Source of the DNA: Qipengyuania spongiae
Lineage (GTDB): Bacteria > Pseudomonadota > Alphaproteobacteria > Sphingomonadales > Sphingomonadaceae
Direction of reading: 5' to 3'
DNA: 64,000 nucleotides
Assembly: GCF_026168555.1 (NCBI RefSeq)
Contig: NZ_CP092471.1
Coordinates: forward strand, 1,498,501-1,562,500
Shown: positions 9,424 to 18,416 of the stretch, one piece after another
Layout of the letters: each line of letters starts with the position of its first letter
Numbering within the stretch: the first letter of the stretch is position 1
The notes under the pieces: model-generated
What the model saw: the letters and a program-made list of their open reading frames with translations, nothing else
Database searches by the model: none
Told to the model about the DNA's origin: nothing
Translations under genes and position numbers: made by a program

Positions 9424-10370
9424 CCTTCGCTGTCCGGCGCGGATGCAGGTGCCGGCGCCCGGTAGCGGATCGCCTCCACCGTATGGGCGAAATCGCGCAG
9501 CGGCTTGCCGAGCGCGCCGGTCAGCGCCGCCTCGATCTCCTCGCGCGCTTTGGCCGCAATCGCCTTGCGTCCGCGATATTCTTCCGGGCTGAACGGTTCG
9601 AGGAAAATGATCCGCAGTTTGAAGCTGCCCTTGCGCGCCATCACCCGCATCGCATTGTGCAGCCCGCTTTCCTCGCCGACCCAGCTAATGTCCTCGGCCA
9701 CGGGGCCGTAATCCATCACCACCGGCTGGACCATGACGCCCGGCGGCGGGGGTTCGAGGACGGAGAGCATGCTCGACTTGAACGGCAGCAGCGAATGGCC
9801 GTCAGTCACGGTGCCTTCGGGAAAGACAGTAACCGACCAATTGTCCTGCAATGCTTCCTTCAGCGCGTTGATCTGCTCGGCCACGCCCATGCGGTTCTCG
9901 CGCTTGACGAAAACGGTGCGGTTGAGGCTGCACAACCAGCCGATCCCCGGCACTTGGCTCAGCTCCCACTTGGCGACGAAGGCGGTGCCGCTCGCGCCGG
10001 CCAGCGCGAGAATGTCGATCCAGGACAGGTGATTGGAAATGAAAAACACGTCGCGGCGCAGGGGCGTCCCGACACGCTCGACCCGCGCGCCGACGACCCT
10101 TGCCGTCAGCCCGAGGAACCACATGGGGAAGGGCGAGCCGTAGGCGAAGATGCGGTAAAGATAGTGCAGCGGCACGAAGACCAGCAGCAGTGCCAGAATG
10201 CCGAGCGCTCGGATAGAGAAGCGCAGCCATCCCGCCACGGTCAGCGGAACGGTCTCGCCGCGCATGGCGGCCATGCGCTTGCGCCCGTATTTTTCGGCCC
10301 GGCGACGCGCGCGGTCGCTGAGCCCGGGCTGCGGACTATTCCTTGTCGTTTCGATCGAGCCGGACGCCAT
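9420..10370 (-). CDS. plsC: 1-acyl-sn-glycerol-3-phosphate acyltransferase (PlsC-like)
   Basis: Acylates lysophosphatidic acid to phosphatidic acid at the inner membrane. With the start at 10370 it has 316 residues: one hydrophobic segment (about 50-72), the catalytic NHLSWID box (H114, D119) and the FPEGT box at 183-187. The start is uncertain: the frame is open to 10418, and ATGs at 10274 and 10265 would remove a charged leader; 10370 overlaps the end of fur by 35 bases and has GGA-rich sequence upstream. Probably read from the fur transcript. Ornithine-lipid or other lysolipid acyltransferase activity cannot be excluded. Confidence 0.88.
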   Translation of the reverse strand: MASGSIETTRNSPQPGLSDRARRRAEKYGRKRMAAMRGETVPLTVAGWLRFSIRALGILALLLVFVPLHYLYRIFAYGSPFPMWFLGLTARVVGARVERVGTPLRRDVFFISNHLSWIDILALAGASGTAFVAKWELSQVPGIGWLCSLNRTVFVKRENRMGVAEQINALKEALQDNWSVTVFPEGTVTDGHSLLPFKSSMLSVLEPPPPGVMVQPVVMDYGPVAEDISWVGEESGLHNAMRVMARKGSFKLRIIFLEPFSPEEYRGRKAIAAKAREEIEAALTGALGKPLRDFAHTVEAIRYRAPAPASAPDSEG

Positions 10371-10764
10371 AGAGTTCCATCCGGTGATCGACGAGCCGGT
10401 AGCCGAGCTTCTCGGCAATCTGCTTCTGCAATGCCTCGAGTTCCGGATCGACGAATTCCACGACCTTGCCGCTCTCGACGTCGATCAGGTGGTCATGATG
10501 TGCCTCGGGCGCGGCTTCGTAACGCGCACGACCGTCACCGAAATCGTGGCGGTCGAGAATGCCAGCCTCCTCGAACAGTCGGACGGTGCGATAGACCGTC
10601 GCGATCGAGATGCCCGGATCAATCTGCGCCGCGCGTGCATGCAGCATCTCGACATCGGGATGATCGTCGCTTTCCGAAAGGACGCGCGCGATCACCCGAC
10701 GCTGTTCGGTAATGCGCAGCCCCTTGTCCGCACATAATTGTTCGAGGTCGATCTTCTGCTGCAA
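10336..10764 (-). CDS. fur: Fur family metal-dependent repressor
   Basis: 142 residues with the Fur winged helix (RITEQRRVIARVL, SIATVYRTVRLFEEAG) and the metal-site segment HHDHLID followed by a dimerisation domain. The start codon is TTG at 10764, with GGAG six bases upstream. In alphaproteobacteria this orthologue can respond to iron or manganese (Fur/Mur), which sequence alone does not settle. The position between mucR and plsC agrees with sphingomonad gene order. A Fur-box-like palindrome occurs at 63889-63905. Confidence 0.9.
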   Translation of the reverse strand: MQQKIDLEQLCADKGLRITEQRRVIARVLSESDDHPDVEMLHARAAQIDPGISIATVYRTVRLFEEAGILDRHDFGDGRARYEAAPEAHHDHLIDVESGKVVEFVDPELEALQKQIAEKLGYRLVDHRMELYGVRLDRNDKE

Positions 10765-10840
10765 GTCCGGCTCCGGTAAGAGAATGCCCGCCAGATCTAG
10801 GCTAGCGGGGCATGGTTCTCAAGACTGGCGATCAAATCGA

Positions 10841-11278
10841 TCAGCTGCTTTTCTTGCGGCCCCGCTTCTGGCCAGGCTGGCGGCCGAGACCGATCTTCTT
10901 GGCAAGCTCGCGGCGCTTTTCCGCATAGTTCGGAGCGACCATGGGATAGTCGGCCGGCAGGTTCCAGCGCTCGCGATATTCCTCGGGGCTCATGTCGTAA
11001 TTCGTCCGCAGGTAGCGCTTGAGCATCTTCAACTTCTTGCCGTCCTCGAGGCAGACGAGATAGTCGGGCTTCACCGAAGCACGCACCGAAACGGCCGGCT
11101 CGGGCGGCGCTTCTTCTTGCGTCTGTTGCTCGCCCAGACCGGCGAGCGCCGTATAGATGCTCGAGATCAGCGTGGGGACTTCATCGACGTTCACGTTGTT
11201 GTTGCTGACATGCGCCGCCACGATGTCGGACGTCAGCGTGATCAGGGTTTCTTTCATGTCCATGGAAACTTGGTCCAT
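10841..11278 (-). CDS. MucR/Ros family transcriptional regulator lacking both zinc-finger histidines
   Basis: 145 residues, a typical MucR: a helical oligomerisation amino terminus, then SVKPDYLVCLEDGKK and the NLPADYPMVAPNYAEKRRELAKKIGLG tail region that marks the family. Ros-type fingers use Cys, Cys/Asp, His, His; here C76 and D79 are present but the first histidine is Tyr (Y89) and the second Asn (N93). A basic tail ends the protein. GGAGAA precedes the ATG. Known role: H-NS-like global regulator binding AT-rich DNA in alphaproteobacteria. Confidence 0.9.
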   Translation of the reverse strand: MDQVSMDMKETLITLTSDIVAAHVSNNNVNVDEVPTLISSIYTALAGLGEQQTQEEAPPEPAVSVRASVKPDYLVCLEDGKKLKMLKRYLRTNYDMSPEEYRERWNLPADYPMVAPNYAEKRRELAKKIGLGRQPGQKRGRKKSS

Positions 11279-11374
11279 AACGGATTCTCCTTTCCCGCCG
11301 CTTAGAAGAACAAGCGCGGATTGTGCAATCGCAATTCCAGTTCAGACTGATGTAGTCTGTCGCGTGTACCGCAA

Positions 11375-11845
11375 TCAGACATTCAGGACTTTGACGAAGG
11401 TTAGGGCATCGAGTGCAGTTCCCTCTGTGGTGCGATAGTATTCGCGTCTTCTCCCGATGGGTTCGAAGCCTTCGGATCGGTAAAGGGTTTCGGCAGGATT
11501 GCCGTCGCGCATTTCGAGGAACACTTTCTCTGCCCCTAAATGCTTGGCCGAGCTTGCGAATTCTTCCAAGAGAAGTTTGCCGAAGCCTTGTTTTCGGCAC
11601 TCGGGTTTTACCGCGATGAGCAGCAGCTCCTCCTCTCCCGGAACCCGGCGGGCGAGAACGAATCCGGCGGCGGTGGATGGGGTCTCGAAGTCGAACCGGC
11701 CGTTCACATCAATCAGAATACTGCGCGTATGAGGGAGGGCGAGCGAGCTCGCGACCTGCGCCCGCGTCCACGCCTCGCGCCAGTAGGGATCGAAGGCGGC
11801 CTCCATCACGCCCATCAGCGCGTCGAGTCGCGCATCCGCGTTCAT
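11375..11845 (-). CDS. rimI: ribosomal protein S18-alanine N-acetyltransferase RimI-like (GNAT)
   Basis: 156-residue GNAT acetyltransferase: strand ELLLIAVKPECRKQGFGKLLLEEF carries the acetyl-CoA loop (RKQGFG), followed by EKVFLEMRDGNPAETLYRSEGF as in RimI. It sits immediately after tsaB with a four-base overlap (ATGA at 11842-11845), the usual tsaB-rimI pair. RimI acetylates the amino-terminal alanine of S18; other GNAT substrates are possible. Confidence 0.88.
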   Translation of the reverse strand: MNADARLDALMGVMEAAFDPYWREAWTRAQVASSLALPHTRSILIDVNGRFDFETPSTAAGFVLARRVPGEEELLLIAVKPECRKQGFGKLLLEEFASSAKHLGAEKVFLEMRDGNPAETLYRSEGFEPIGRRREYYRTTEGTALDALTFVKVLNV

Positions 11846-12453
11846 CCCGGCAATCTCGCATCGGGCGCCCGGCCGTAGATCGGGCGCAGGTCGTCCGTCA
11901 GCAGGCTCACCGGCAGGCGGTGGGCGAAGCGCGCGTCGGGCAGAAGGTCGATCGCGGTGCCGAACCCGCGCTGTTCGACCAGCGCCTCGGCCCGGTTGCC
12001 GGCGACGACCTCACAATCGTACAATTTCGCCGCGGCTTCGGGGGCAAGCGAGCGATGGTCTTCCAGCGCAAGCCCTTCGGCGTCGAACGGCTGAACGAAA
12101 AATTCGCCGTGTCCGCCCGCCATGGACGCCAGAATGCCGGTTTTAGACGAACTTTCCCGCGCAATCGCCGCGATTAGCGCCAGAGTCGGATAGCCCAGCA
12201 CCTCCGCTTTCCAAGCAATGCCGAGCGCACGGGCGGTGGCGAGGCCGATGCGGGTGCCGGTGAAGCTTCCCGGACCGAGCGAAACACGGATCGCCTCGGC
12301 CCGGCCGCGATCGGGCAGATCGGCGATCATCGGCACCAGCTTTTCGGCGTGGCCGCGCCCGAGCACCTCGTGGCGCGACGAGACCAGCCCGCCATCCTCG
12401 AACAGGGCGACGGAACAGGCCTCGGTGGCGCAATCTATGGCGAGCAGGCGCAT
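11842..12453 (-). CDS. tsaB: tRNA threonylcarbamoyladenosine biosynthesis protein TsaB
   Basis: 203 residues with the ASKHA-type opening RLLAIDCATEACSVALF and the segment SLGPGSFTGTRIGLATARALG, diagnostic of TsaB. TsaB is the scaffold partner of TsaD in making t6A37 on ANN-decoding tRNAs and lacks the metal-binding histidines of TsaD. Followed by rimI with overlapping ends. The gene lies 54 bases after the nitroreductase-family gene on the same strand. Confidence 0.92.
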   Translation of the reverse strand: MRLLAIDCATEACSVALFEDGGLVSSRHEVLGRGHAEKLVPMIADLPDRGRAEAIRVSLGPGSFTGTRIGLATARALGIAWKAEVLGYPTLALIAAIARESSSKTGILASMAGGHGEFFVQPFDAEGLALEDHRSLAPEAAAKLYDCEVVAGNRAEALVEQRGFGTAIDLLPDARFAHRLPVSLLTDDLRPIYGRAPDARLPG

Positions 12454-12507
12454 GGCCAGCCGATGCCCCAGCCGGGGCGAGCGATCAACCGGCCGTGCGT
12501 CGGAAAA

Positions 12508-13116
12508 TCAGGCGATGCGTGTGAACTTGTCGAAATCGGGGCGCGGGCTGCGATCAAAAATGCTTTCCGCGTCGCCGTAACCGATCGAGCAGATGAAGTT
12601 GACCTTGTGCTTCGGATTGTCGCCGAAGAAAGCCTTCTCCACCGCCCCTGAATCGAAGCCGGACATCGGCCCGGTGTCGAGGCCCAGTGCACGGGCGGCG
12701 ATGATAAGGTAGGCGCCCTGCAGGGCGGAGTTGCGGAAGGCGCCTTCCTTGCGGCCGTCCTCGTCGCCCTCGAACCAGCTCTTCGCGTCGGTATGGGGGA
12801 AGAGCCATGGCAATTCTTCGTGGAAATCGATGTCGTAGGCGACCAGCGCGGTGACGGGCGCGGTCTTCACCTTCTCCTTGTTCCCATCCGAAACGCAGTC
12901 GACCAGCTTGGCCTTCGCCTCGTCCGATTTCACCCAGACGATCCGCGCCGGCTGCATGTTGGCCGAGGTAGGACCCATCTTCATCAGCTCGTAGATCGCG
13001 TGAAGCTGTTCGTCGCTCACGTCCTTGTCGAGCCAGCCGTTGTAACTGCGCGCTTCGCGAAAGATCTGGTCGAGCGCTTCGTCAGACAGGCTGTGGTCGT
13101 GAAACTGCTTGGGCAT
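12508..13116 (-). CDS. nitroreductase family protein, malonic semialdehyde reductase (RutE) type
   Basis: 202 residues. The pattern MGPTSANMQPARIVWVKS and PMSGFDSGAVEKAFF with EGAFRNSALQGAYLIIAARALGLDTG matches the RutE/HadB subfamily of FMN nitroreductases, which in the Rut pathway reduces malonic semialdehyde to 3-hydroxypropionate. No other rut genes are nearby, so the real substrate may differ. AAGGA precedes the ATG. It follows the nfu gene on the same strand. Confidence 0.86.
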   Translation of the reverse strand: MPKQFHDHSLSDEALDQIFREARSYNGWLDKDVSDEQLHAIYELMKMGPTSANMQPARIVWVKSDEAKAKLVDCVSDGNKEKVKTAPVTALVAYDIDFHEELPWLFPHTDAKSWFEGDEDGRKEGAFRNSALQGAYLIIAARALGLDTGPMSGFDSGAVEKAFFGDNPKHKVNFICSIGYGDAESIFDRSPRPDFDKFTRIA

Positions 13117-13149
13117 GGGTATCCTTTGTCGTGCGAATGGAGAGGAAAG

Positions 13150-13734
13150 TCAGGCGGCGCGAACCTCAACGACCTCCGGCACGTAATGTTTCAGCAGTCC
13201 CTCGATGCCGTGCTTCAGCGTGGCGGTGGAGGAGGGGCAGCCCGAACAGGCACCCTGCATCTGGAGATGGACGATCCCGTCGCGATAGCCACGATAGCGG
13301 ATGTCCCCGCCATCGCCCGCGACCGCCGGCCGCACGCGGGTCTCGAGCAGATCGTTGATCTGAGCGACGATGTCGGCATCTTCGGCGCGCTCCTCGACCA
13401 GCAGCTCGTCCGCGGTTTCGGCAGGCACGGAAATGCCGCCCGCGGTGCCGGGCGCGAAGAGCGGCGCCTCCGAGACGAAATGGTCGAGCAGGATGGCGAG
13501 CACCTGCGGCTTGAGCGCCGTCCATTCGACGCCGGGCGCCGCAGTGACGGACACGAAGTCGCCCCCGAAGAACACGTTGGTAACCTCGCCGGTGTCGAAG
13601 ATCGCCTGAGCCAGCGGGCTCGCCTCCGCCGCTTCGGGGCTGGCGAATTCGCGGGTGCCACTGTCCATCACGGTCTGACCGGGAAGGAATTTGAGGCTCG
13701 CCGGGTTCGGAGTGGTTTCGGTCTCTATGAACAT
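13150..13734 (-). CDS. NifU family Fe-S scaffold/carrier protein (Nfu type)
   Basis: 194 residues in two domains: an amino-terminal Nfu_N domain (TPNPASLKFLPGQ, typical of alphaproteobacterial and mitochondrial NFU1) and a carboxyl NifU domain with CSGC (C163, C166) that binds a 4Fe-4S cluster. It passes clusters to target enzymes. Start at 13734 (MFIETETTPN) is preferred over an open extension to 13767 because the family begins here. Divergent from the M16 peptidase gene. Confidence 0.92.
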   Translation of the reverse strand: MFIETETTPNPASLKFLPGQTVMDSGTREFASPEAAEASPLAQAIFDTGEVTNVFFGGDFVSVTAAPGVEWTALKPQVLAILLDHFVSEAPLFAPGTAGGISVPAETADELLVEERAEDADIVAQINDLLETRVRPAVAGDGGDIRYRGYRDGIVHLQMQGACSGCPSSTATLKHGIEGLLKHYVPEVVEVRAA

Positions 13735-13837
13735 GGTTGCGATGTAGGTGGGCAGGGCGTGCGCCACAAGGCTGGCGGATCACGGGGGCTCGCGGAATTT
13801 CGCGCGATGTTCACTCGCGCTTCACCCCTTGCCTCCC

Positions 13838-13850
13838 TATATGCCGCGCC
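13838..13850 (+). promoter_or_regulatory. putative -10 element directly before the M16 peptidase ATG
   Basis: TATATG at 13838-13843 is followed by only seven bases before the ATG at 13851, with no Shine-Dalgarno. Transcription starting 6-7 bases after the hexamer would give a leaderless mRNA. The same geometry occurs before 20731 and 58389. No convincing -35 box was found. Confidence 0.35.
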
Positions 13851-16799
13851 ATGTCAGACTTTTCGCGCGCTTTCCGGCGCTTCGCACTCGCGCTCCCCCT
13901 GCTGTTCGTCGCCGCGCCGCCCGTCCTCGGGCAGGATATGCTGGCGACCGCGCCCCCGGCACTTCCCGTCAATGTTTCCGCGCCGACCGCGCTGCAGACC
14001 GGCGACGAGACCCCATGGATCTACGAGGGCAGTGACGTTCCGCGCGATCCCGAATGGCAGTTCGGCGAGATGAAGAACGGCCTGCGCTATGCCGTCCGGC
14101 AGAACGGCGTGCCGCCCGATCAGGTCTCGATCCGCGTGCGGATAGACGCCGGATCGCTTTACGAGCAGGACAGCGAGCGCGGATTCGCGCACCTCCTCGA
14201 ACACATGCTGTTCCGCGAGAGCAAGTATCTCGGGCCGGGCGAGGCGATCCCGACCTGGCAGCGGCTCGGCGCGACCTTCGGCAGCGACACCAATGCCGAG
14301 ACCAGCCCGACCCACACCGTGTTCAAGCTCGACCTGCCGAATATCGACGCGGCGAAGCTCGAGGAAAGTTTCAAGCTCCTCTCCGGGATGGTGCGCGAAC
14401 CGGCGCTGAGCGCGGCCAACCTTGCCGCCGACGTGCCGATCGTCATGGCCGAAAAGCGCGAGCGTGGCGGAGCGGCCGCCCGCAGCTCCGATGCTACGCG
14501 CGAAACGCTGTTCGCAGGGCAGCGGCTCGCGGTGCGCTCGCCGATCGGCACCGAGGAGACCCTCCGCGCGGCGACGCCCGCGAAGGTCCGCGCGTTCCAC
14601 AAGCGCTGGTATCGGCCGGAAAACACAGTGATCTCGGTCGCCGGCGATGCCGATCCGATATTGCTCGCCGCGCTGGTGGAGAAATATTTCGGCGACTGGC
14701 GCGTCTCGGGCCGTCCGGCGGAGGCGCCCAACTTCGGCGATCCCGTCGCGCCCGAAGGCACGGATGCCGCCAATCCGGTCGGGGAAACCGCGGTGGTGGT
14801 CGAGCCCGACCTTCCGCGCAGCCTCAGCTATGCGGTGATGCGTCCATGGCGGCCGGTGCAGGACACCGTTGCCTATAATCAGGCGCTGCTGCGCGATTCG
14901 CTGGCGCAGGCGCTGATCAACCGGCGGCTTGAGTCGCGCGCGCGGGCAGGCGGCAGCTATCTTTACGCGCAGGTCCAGCAGGACGATGTCAGCCGCTCGA
15001 CCGACGCGACCTTCGTCAGCCTCGCGCCGCTCAGCGAGGACTGGGAAACCGCGCTGTCCGACGTGCGCGCGGTCATCGCCGACGCGCTCGAGAACCCGCC
15101 GACGCAGGACGAGATTGATCGCGAAATCGCCGAGTTCGAGCAGGTCTTCGTAAGTTCGGTTGACGAAAGCGCAGTCCTGCCCGGCTCGCGCCTCGCGGAC
15201 GATATCGTCCAGGCCGTCGACATTCGCGAGGCAGTCGCCGCCCCGGACACGGTGCTTCAGGTGTTCCGCGGCATGAAGGACACGATCACGCCCGAGCAGC
15301 TGCTCGAGCACACGCAGGCCCTCTTCAGCGGCGCGGTCGTGCGGAGTGTTTACGTGACGCCTTCCGCCGACGAGGCGACGGTGGACGAGCTGCGCCAGGC
15401 GCTCGCCGCGCCGGTTGCCGCCGACGGTTCGGCACGGCTGGCGGCGCAGGACGTTTCCTTCGCCGACCTGCCGCCGATCGGCACGCCGTCCGATATCGTC
15501 CAGCAGGCGCCGATCGGTGTGCTCGATATCGAGCGGATCGATTTCGCCAATGGCGTAAAGGCGATCGTCTGGCCCAATCAGGGCGAGCCGGGCCGGGTCT
15601 CGGTCAAGGTCCGCTTCGGCGGCGGCTACCGCTCGATCGGGGCAGAGGACGGCACCTATGCCTCGCTGGGCGAGATGGCACTGATCGGCTCGGGCGTCGG
15701 CGAACTGGGTCAGGAAGAGCTCGACCGTATTTCCACCGGCCGCAAGATGGGCTTCGAATTCGGCATTTCCGAAGGCGCGTTCACCTTCTTCGCTCAGACC
15801 AATGCGCGCGATCTCGGCGATCAGCTTTATCTTCTCGCCGCGAAGCTCGACCAGCCGGGCTGGGATCCGAACCCGCTGATCCGGTCGCAGGCCGCGGCAC
15901 GGCTCGCCTATGAAAGTTTCGCCACCAGCCCGGCGGGCGTGCTCAACCGCGATCTCGACGCGTTGCTGCGCGGCGGCGATCCGCGCTACGCGACGCCCGA
16001 TCTCGCCGATCTGGCCGACGTGACGCCCGAAGGCTTCCGTGAGGTGTGGGAGCCGCTGCTGAAGCAGGGGCCGGTCGAAGTCCTTATGTTCGGCGATTTC
16101 GACAAGGCCGAGGGTATTGCCGCGTTGCAGCGGACCTTCGGCGCGCTCGATCCGCGCGAACCACTTCCGGAAGGTGTCGCGAGCCGGGTTCCAGCGCCTC
16201 CGCCCGCGGGCGAGACGACGGTGCTGCATCATCGCGGCGATGCCAATCAGGCGGCGGCAGTCGTCGCCTGGCCGAGCGGCGGCGGCGTGATGGGCCTGCG
16301 CGAATCGCGCCAGCTCGAAATCCTCGTCCAGGTGTTCAATAACCGTCTGCTCGAGGCGATGCGCGAGCGGTCCGGCGCGAGTTACGCGCCCGCCGTCCGC
16401 TCCGAATGGCCGAGCGATATCGAAAGCGGCGGACGGATCAGCGCGATCGCGCAGCTCCAGCCCGATGATGTGCCGATTTTCTTCGAGGAAGCCGCGCGTA
16501 TCGCCGCCGATCTGACGACGACGCCCCCCGATGCGGACGAGCTTGCCCGCGTCACCGAACCTCTGCGCCAGTATGTCACGCGCGTCTCGAGCGGAAACCT
16601 CTTCTGGCTGTTCCAACTTGAAGGGGCGACCGTCGATCCCCGTCGGGTGGCAATGATGCGATCGCTGCTGAACGATTACTCGCGCACGTCGCCCGAGGTG
16701 ATGATGCAGCTTGCGCAGAAATATTTCGGCGGGAGCGAGGCATATCGGATCGCGGTGCTTCCGGAGGGACAGTCGCTGGCGGCGGCGACACAACCCTAA
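13851..16799 (+). CDS. secreted M16 family zinc metallopeptidase (two-domain insulinase type)
   Basis: 982 residues. A signal peptide (hydrophobic from about residue 9 to 27, ending near VLGQ) sends it to the periplasm. The first M16 domain has the inverted zinc motif HLLEH (H114, E117, H118) with the downstream MAEKRERGG helix; a second M16 half in the carboxyl part (from about residue 570) lacks an HxxEH motif and is structural, as in pitrilysin-type enzymes. Start at 13851 excludes an upstream in-frame stretch from 13737 that overlaps the promoter region. Likely degrades periplasmic peptides; substrate unknown. Confidence 0.92.
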   Translation: MSDFSRAFRRFALALPLLFVAAPPVLGQDMLATAPPALPVNVSAPTALQTGDETPWIYEGSDVPRDPEWQFGEMKNGLRYAVRQNGVPPDQVSIRVRIDAGSLYEQDSERGFAHLLEHMLFRESKYLGPGEAIPTWQRLGATFGSDTNAETSPTHTVFKLDLPNIDAAKLEESFKLLSGMVREPALSAANLAADVPIVMAEKRERGGAAARSSDATRETLFAGQRLAVRSPIGTEETLRAATPAKVRAFHKRWYRPENTVISVAGDADPILLAALVEKYFGDWRVSGRPAEAPNFGDPVAPEGTDAANPVGETAVVVEPDLPRSLSYAVMRPWRPVQDTVAYNQALLRDSLAQALINRRLESRARAGGSYLYAQVQQDDVSRSTDATFVSLAPLSEDWETALSDVRAVIADALENPPTQDEIDREIAEFEQVFVSSVDESAVLPGSRLADDIVQAVDIREAVAAPDTVLQVFRGMKDTITPEQLLEHTQALFSGAVVRSVYVTPSADEATVDELRQALAAPVAADGSARLAAQDVSFADLPPIGTPSDIVQQAPIGVLDIERIDFANGVKAIVWPNQGEPGRVSVKVRFGGGYRSIGAEDGTYASLGEMALIGSGVGELGQEELDRISTGRKMGFEFGISEGAFTFFAQTNARDLGDQLYLLAAKLDQPGWDPNPLIRSQAAARLAYESFATSPAGVLNRDLDALLRGGDPRYATPDLADLADVTPEGFREVWEPLLKQGPVEVLMFGDFDKAEGIAALQRTFGALDPREPLPEGVASRVPAPPPAGETTVLHHRGDANQAAAVVAWPSGGGVMGLRESRQLEILVQVFNNRLLEAMRERSGASYAPAVRSEWPSDIESGGRISAIAQLQPDDVPIFFEEAARIAADLTTTPPDADELARVTEPLRQYVTRVSSGNLFWLFQLEGATVDPRRVAMMRSLLNDYSRTSPEVMMQLAQKYFGGSEAYRIAVLPEGQSLAAATQP

Positions 16800-16804
16800 C
16801 GATC

Positions 16805-16858
16805 CATCGTCTGGACACTCAGATCGGACATTTGCGCTGGCCTTGAGGCTAGACGATG
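16805..16858. repeat. inverted repeat before aroG
   Basis: CATCGTCT at 16805-16812 and AGACGATG at 16851-16858 form a perfect eight-base inverted repeat with a 38-base interval, in the gap between the peptidase gene and the DAHP synthase gene. No T-run follows, so it is not a clear terminator; it could be a leader structure or an operator pair. Confidence 0.35.
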
Positions 16859-16914
16859 CCTCATAGTGCTTAGCCAGGCCGCGCGGGCGGCGAACGATGC
16901 GACAGAGCAGGACG

Positions 16915-18288
16915 ATGGCAAAAACGTGGGAACCCGATAGCTGGCAGGACTTCGAGGCGCGGCACCTGCCCGCCTACGAGGACCCGGATGCGCTCAGCGC
17001 GGCGCAGGAGACGCTGCGCTCTTATCCGCCGCTGGTCTTCGCGGGCGAGGCGCGGGCTCTGAAAAAAGACCTTGCACAGGTCGCCGCCGGCAACGCGTTC
17101 CTTCTGCAAGGGGGCGATTGCGCGGAAAGTTTCGCGGAATTCCACCCCAACAATATCCGCGACACCTTCCGCGTTTTGCTGCAGATGGCGGTGGTGCTGA
17201 CCTTCGCCGGACGTAAGCCCGTGGTGAAGGTCGGCCGCATGGCGGGCCAGTTCGCCAAGCCACGCTCTTCGCCGACCGAGACGCAGGGAGATATCACCCT
17301 GCCGAGCTATCTCGGCGACAACGTCAACGCGATCGAGTTCGATCCCGAGGCGCGCCGCAACGATCCTGCACGCATGGTCCGCGCCTATTCGCAGGCCGCC
17401 GCCACATTGAACCTCCTCCGTGCCTTCGCCGGCGGTGGCTATGCCAATCTGCGCCAGGTCCACCAATGGACGCTCGATTTCATGGGCCGTAGCCCCTGGG
17501 CCGAGAAGTTCGAGCATCTGGCCGACCGCATCGGCGAAGCGCTCGATTTCATGGAAGCCTGCGGGATAGATCCGCACACCATGCCGCAATTGCAGCGCAC
17601 GACCTTCTACACCAGCCACGAGGCATTGTTGCTGCCCTATGAGCAGTCGCTGACCCGGCGCGACAGCCTGAGCGGCGAGTGGTACGATTGCAGTGCCCAT
17701 ATGCTCTGGATCGGGGATCGAACACGTTTTCCGGGCAGCGCGCACGTGGAATTCGCGCGGGGAATTGGCAATCCGATCGGGATCAAGTGCGGACCCAGTC
17801 TGGAGCCGGATGCGCTTCTGGAATTGCTGGACACCCTCAATCCGGGCCGCGAACCGGGACGGATCACGCTGATCAGTCGCTTCGGCCACGATCGGGTGGA
17901 ACGCGGACTGCCGCCGCTTCTGCGCGCGGTGACTCGTGAAGGGCACCCGGTGGTGTGGAGCTGCGACCCGATGCACGGCAATGTCGTCAAGTCTGAAAGC
18001 GGCTTCAAGACCCGTCCGTTCGACCGGATCTTGAGCGAGGTGAAAGGTTTCTTCGAAGTCCACCGCGCCGAGGGAACCCATGCCGGCGGCATCCATGTCG
18101 AGATGACCGGACAGGACGTGACCGAATGCGTCGGCGGCGCCGTCGCGGTCACCGATGCCTCGCTGCGGGATCGTTACCACACCCATTGCGACCCGCGCCT
18201 CAACGCCGCACAATCGCTCGAACTCGCTTTCCTGCTCGCCGAAATGATCAACGCCGAAACCGAACAACGGCGGGCCGACGCGGCTTAG
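16915..18288 (+). CDS. aroG: class II 3-deoxy-7-phosphoheptulonate synthase
   Basis: First step of the shikimate pathway: phosphoenolpyruvate plus erythrose 4-phosphate to DAHP. 457 residues, the size of plant/actinobacterial class II enzymes (AroA-II), with the family pattern [42 protein letters not shown] and [15 protein letters not shown]. An ATG at 16897 would add six residues; 16915 fits the family and has GAGCAGGA upstream. It is a stand-alone gene without other aro genes nearby. Confidence 0.94.
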   Translation: MAKTWEPDSWQDFEARHLPAYEDPDALSAAQETLRSYPPLVFAGEARALKKDLAQVAAGNAFLLQGGDCAESFAEFHPNNIRDTFRVLLQMAVVLTFAGRKPVVKVGRMAGQFAKPRSSPTETQGDITLPSYLGDNVNAIEFDPEARRNDPARMVRAYSQAAATLNLLRAFAGGGYANLRQVHQWTLDFMGRSPWAEKFEHLADRIGEALDFMEACGIDPHTMPQLQRTTFYTSHEALLLPYEQSLTRRDSLSGEWYDCSAHMLWIGDRTRFPGSAHVEFARGIGNPIGIKCGPSLEPDALLELLDTLNPGREPGRITLISRFGHDRVERGLPPLLRAVTREGHPVVWSCDPMHGNVVKSESGFKTRPFDRILSEVKGFFEVHRAEGTHAGGIHVEMTGQDVTECVGGAVAVTDASLRDRYHTHCDPRLNAAQSLELAFLLAEMINAETEQRRADAA

Positions 18289-18416
18289 CACGCCGACCGT
18301 CGGCTCGACCGGACAGGTTTTTGCGCGGGAACGCCTTTCGCGGTCGCGATTTGTTCGCCATGTAGGGAGAAGGTCGCCATTCCCCGGCGGTCGAAACGGG
18401 AAGGGGGTCCCAGCGG

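Noticed and set aside
13854..16793. Antisense open frame of 979 codons opposite the M16 peptidase gene
   Set aside because: It is the complement of an M16 protein with signal peptide and HxxEH motif. The translation is Arg/Ala/Gly/His-rich without any domain, as expected for GC-rich antisense frames.
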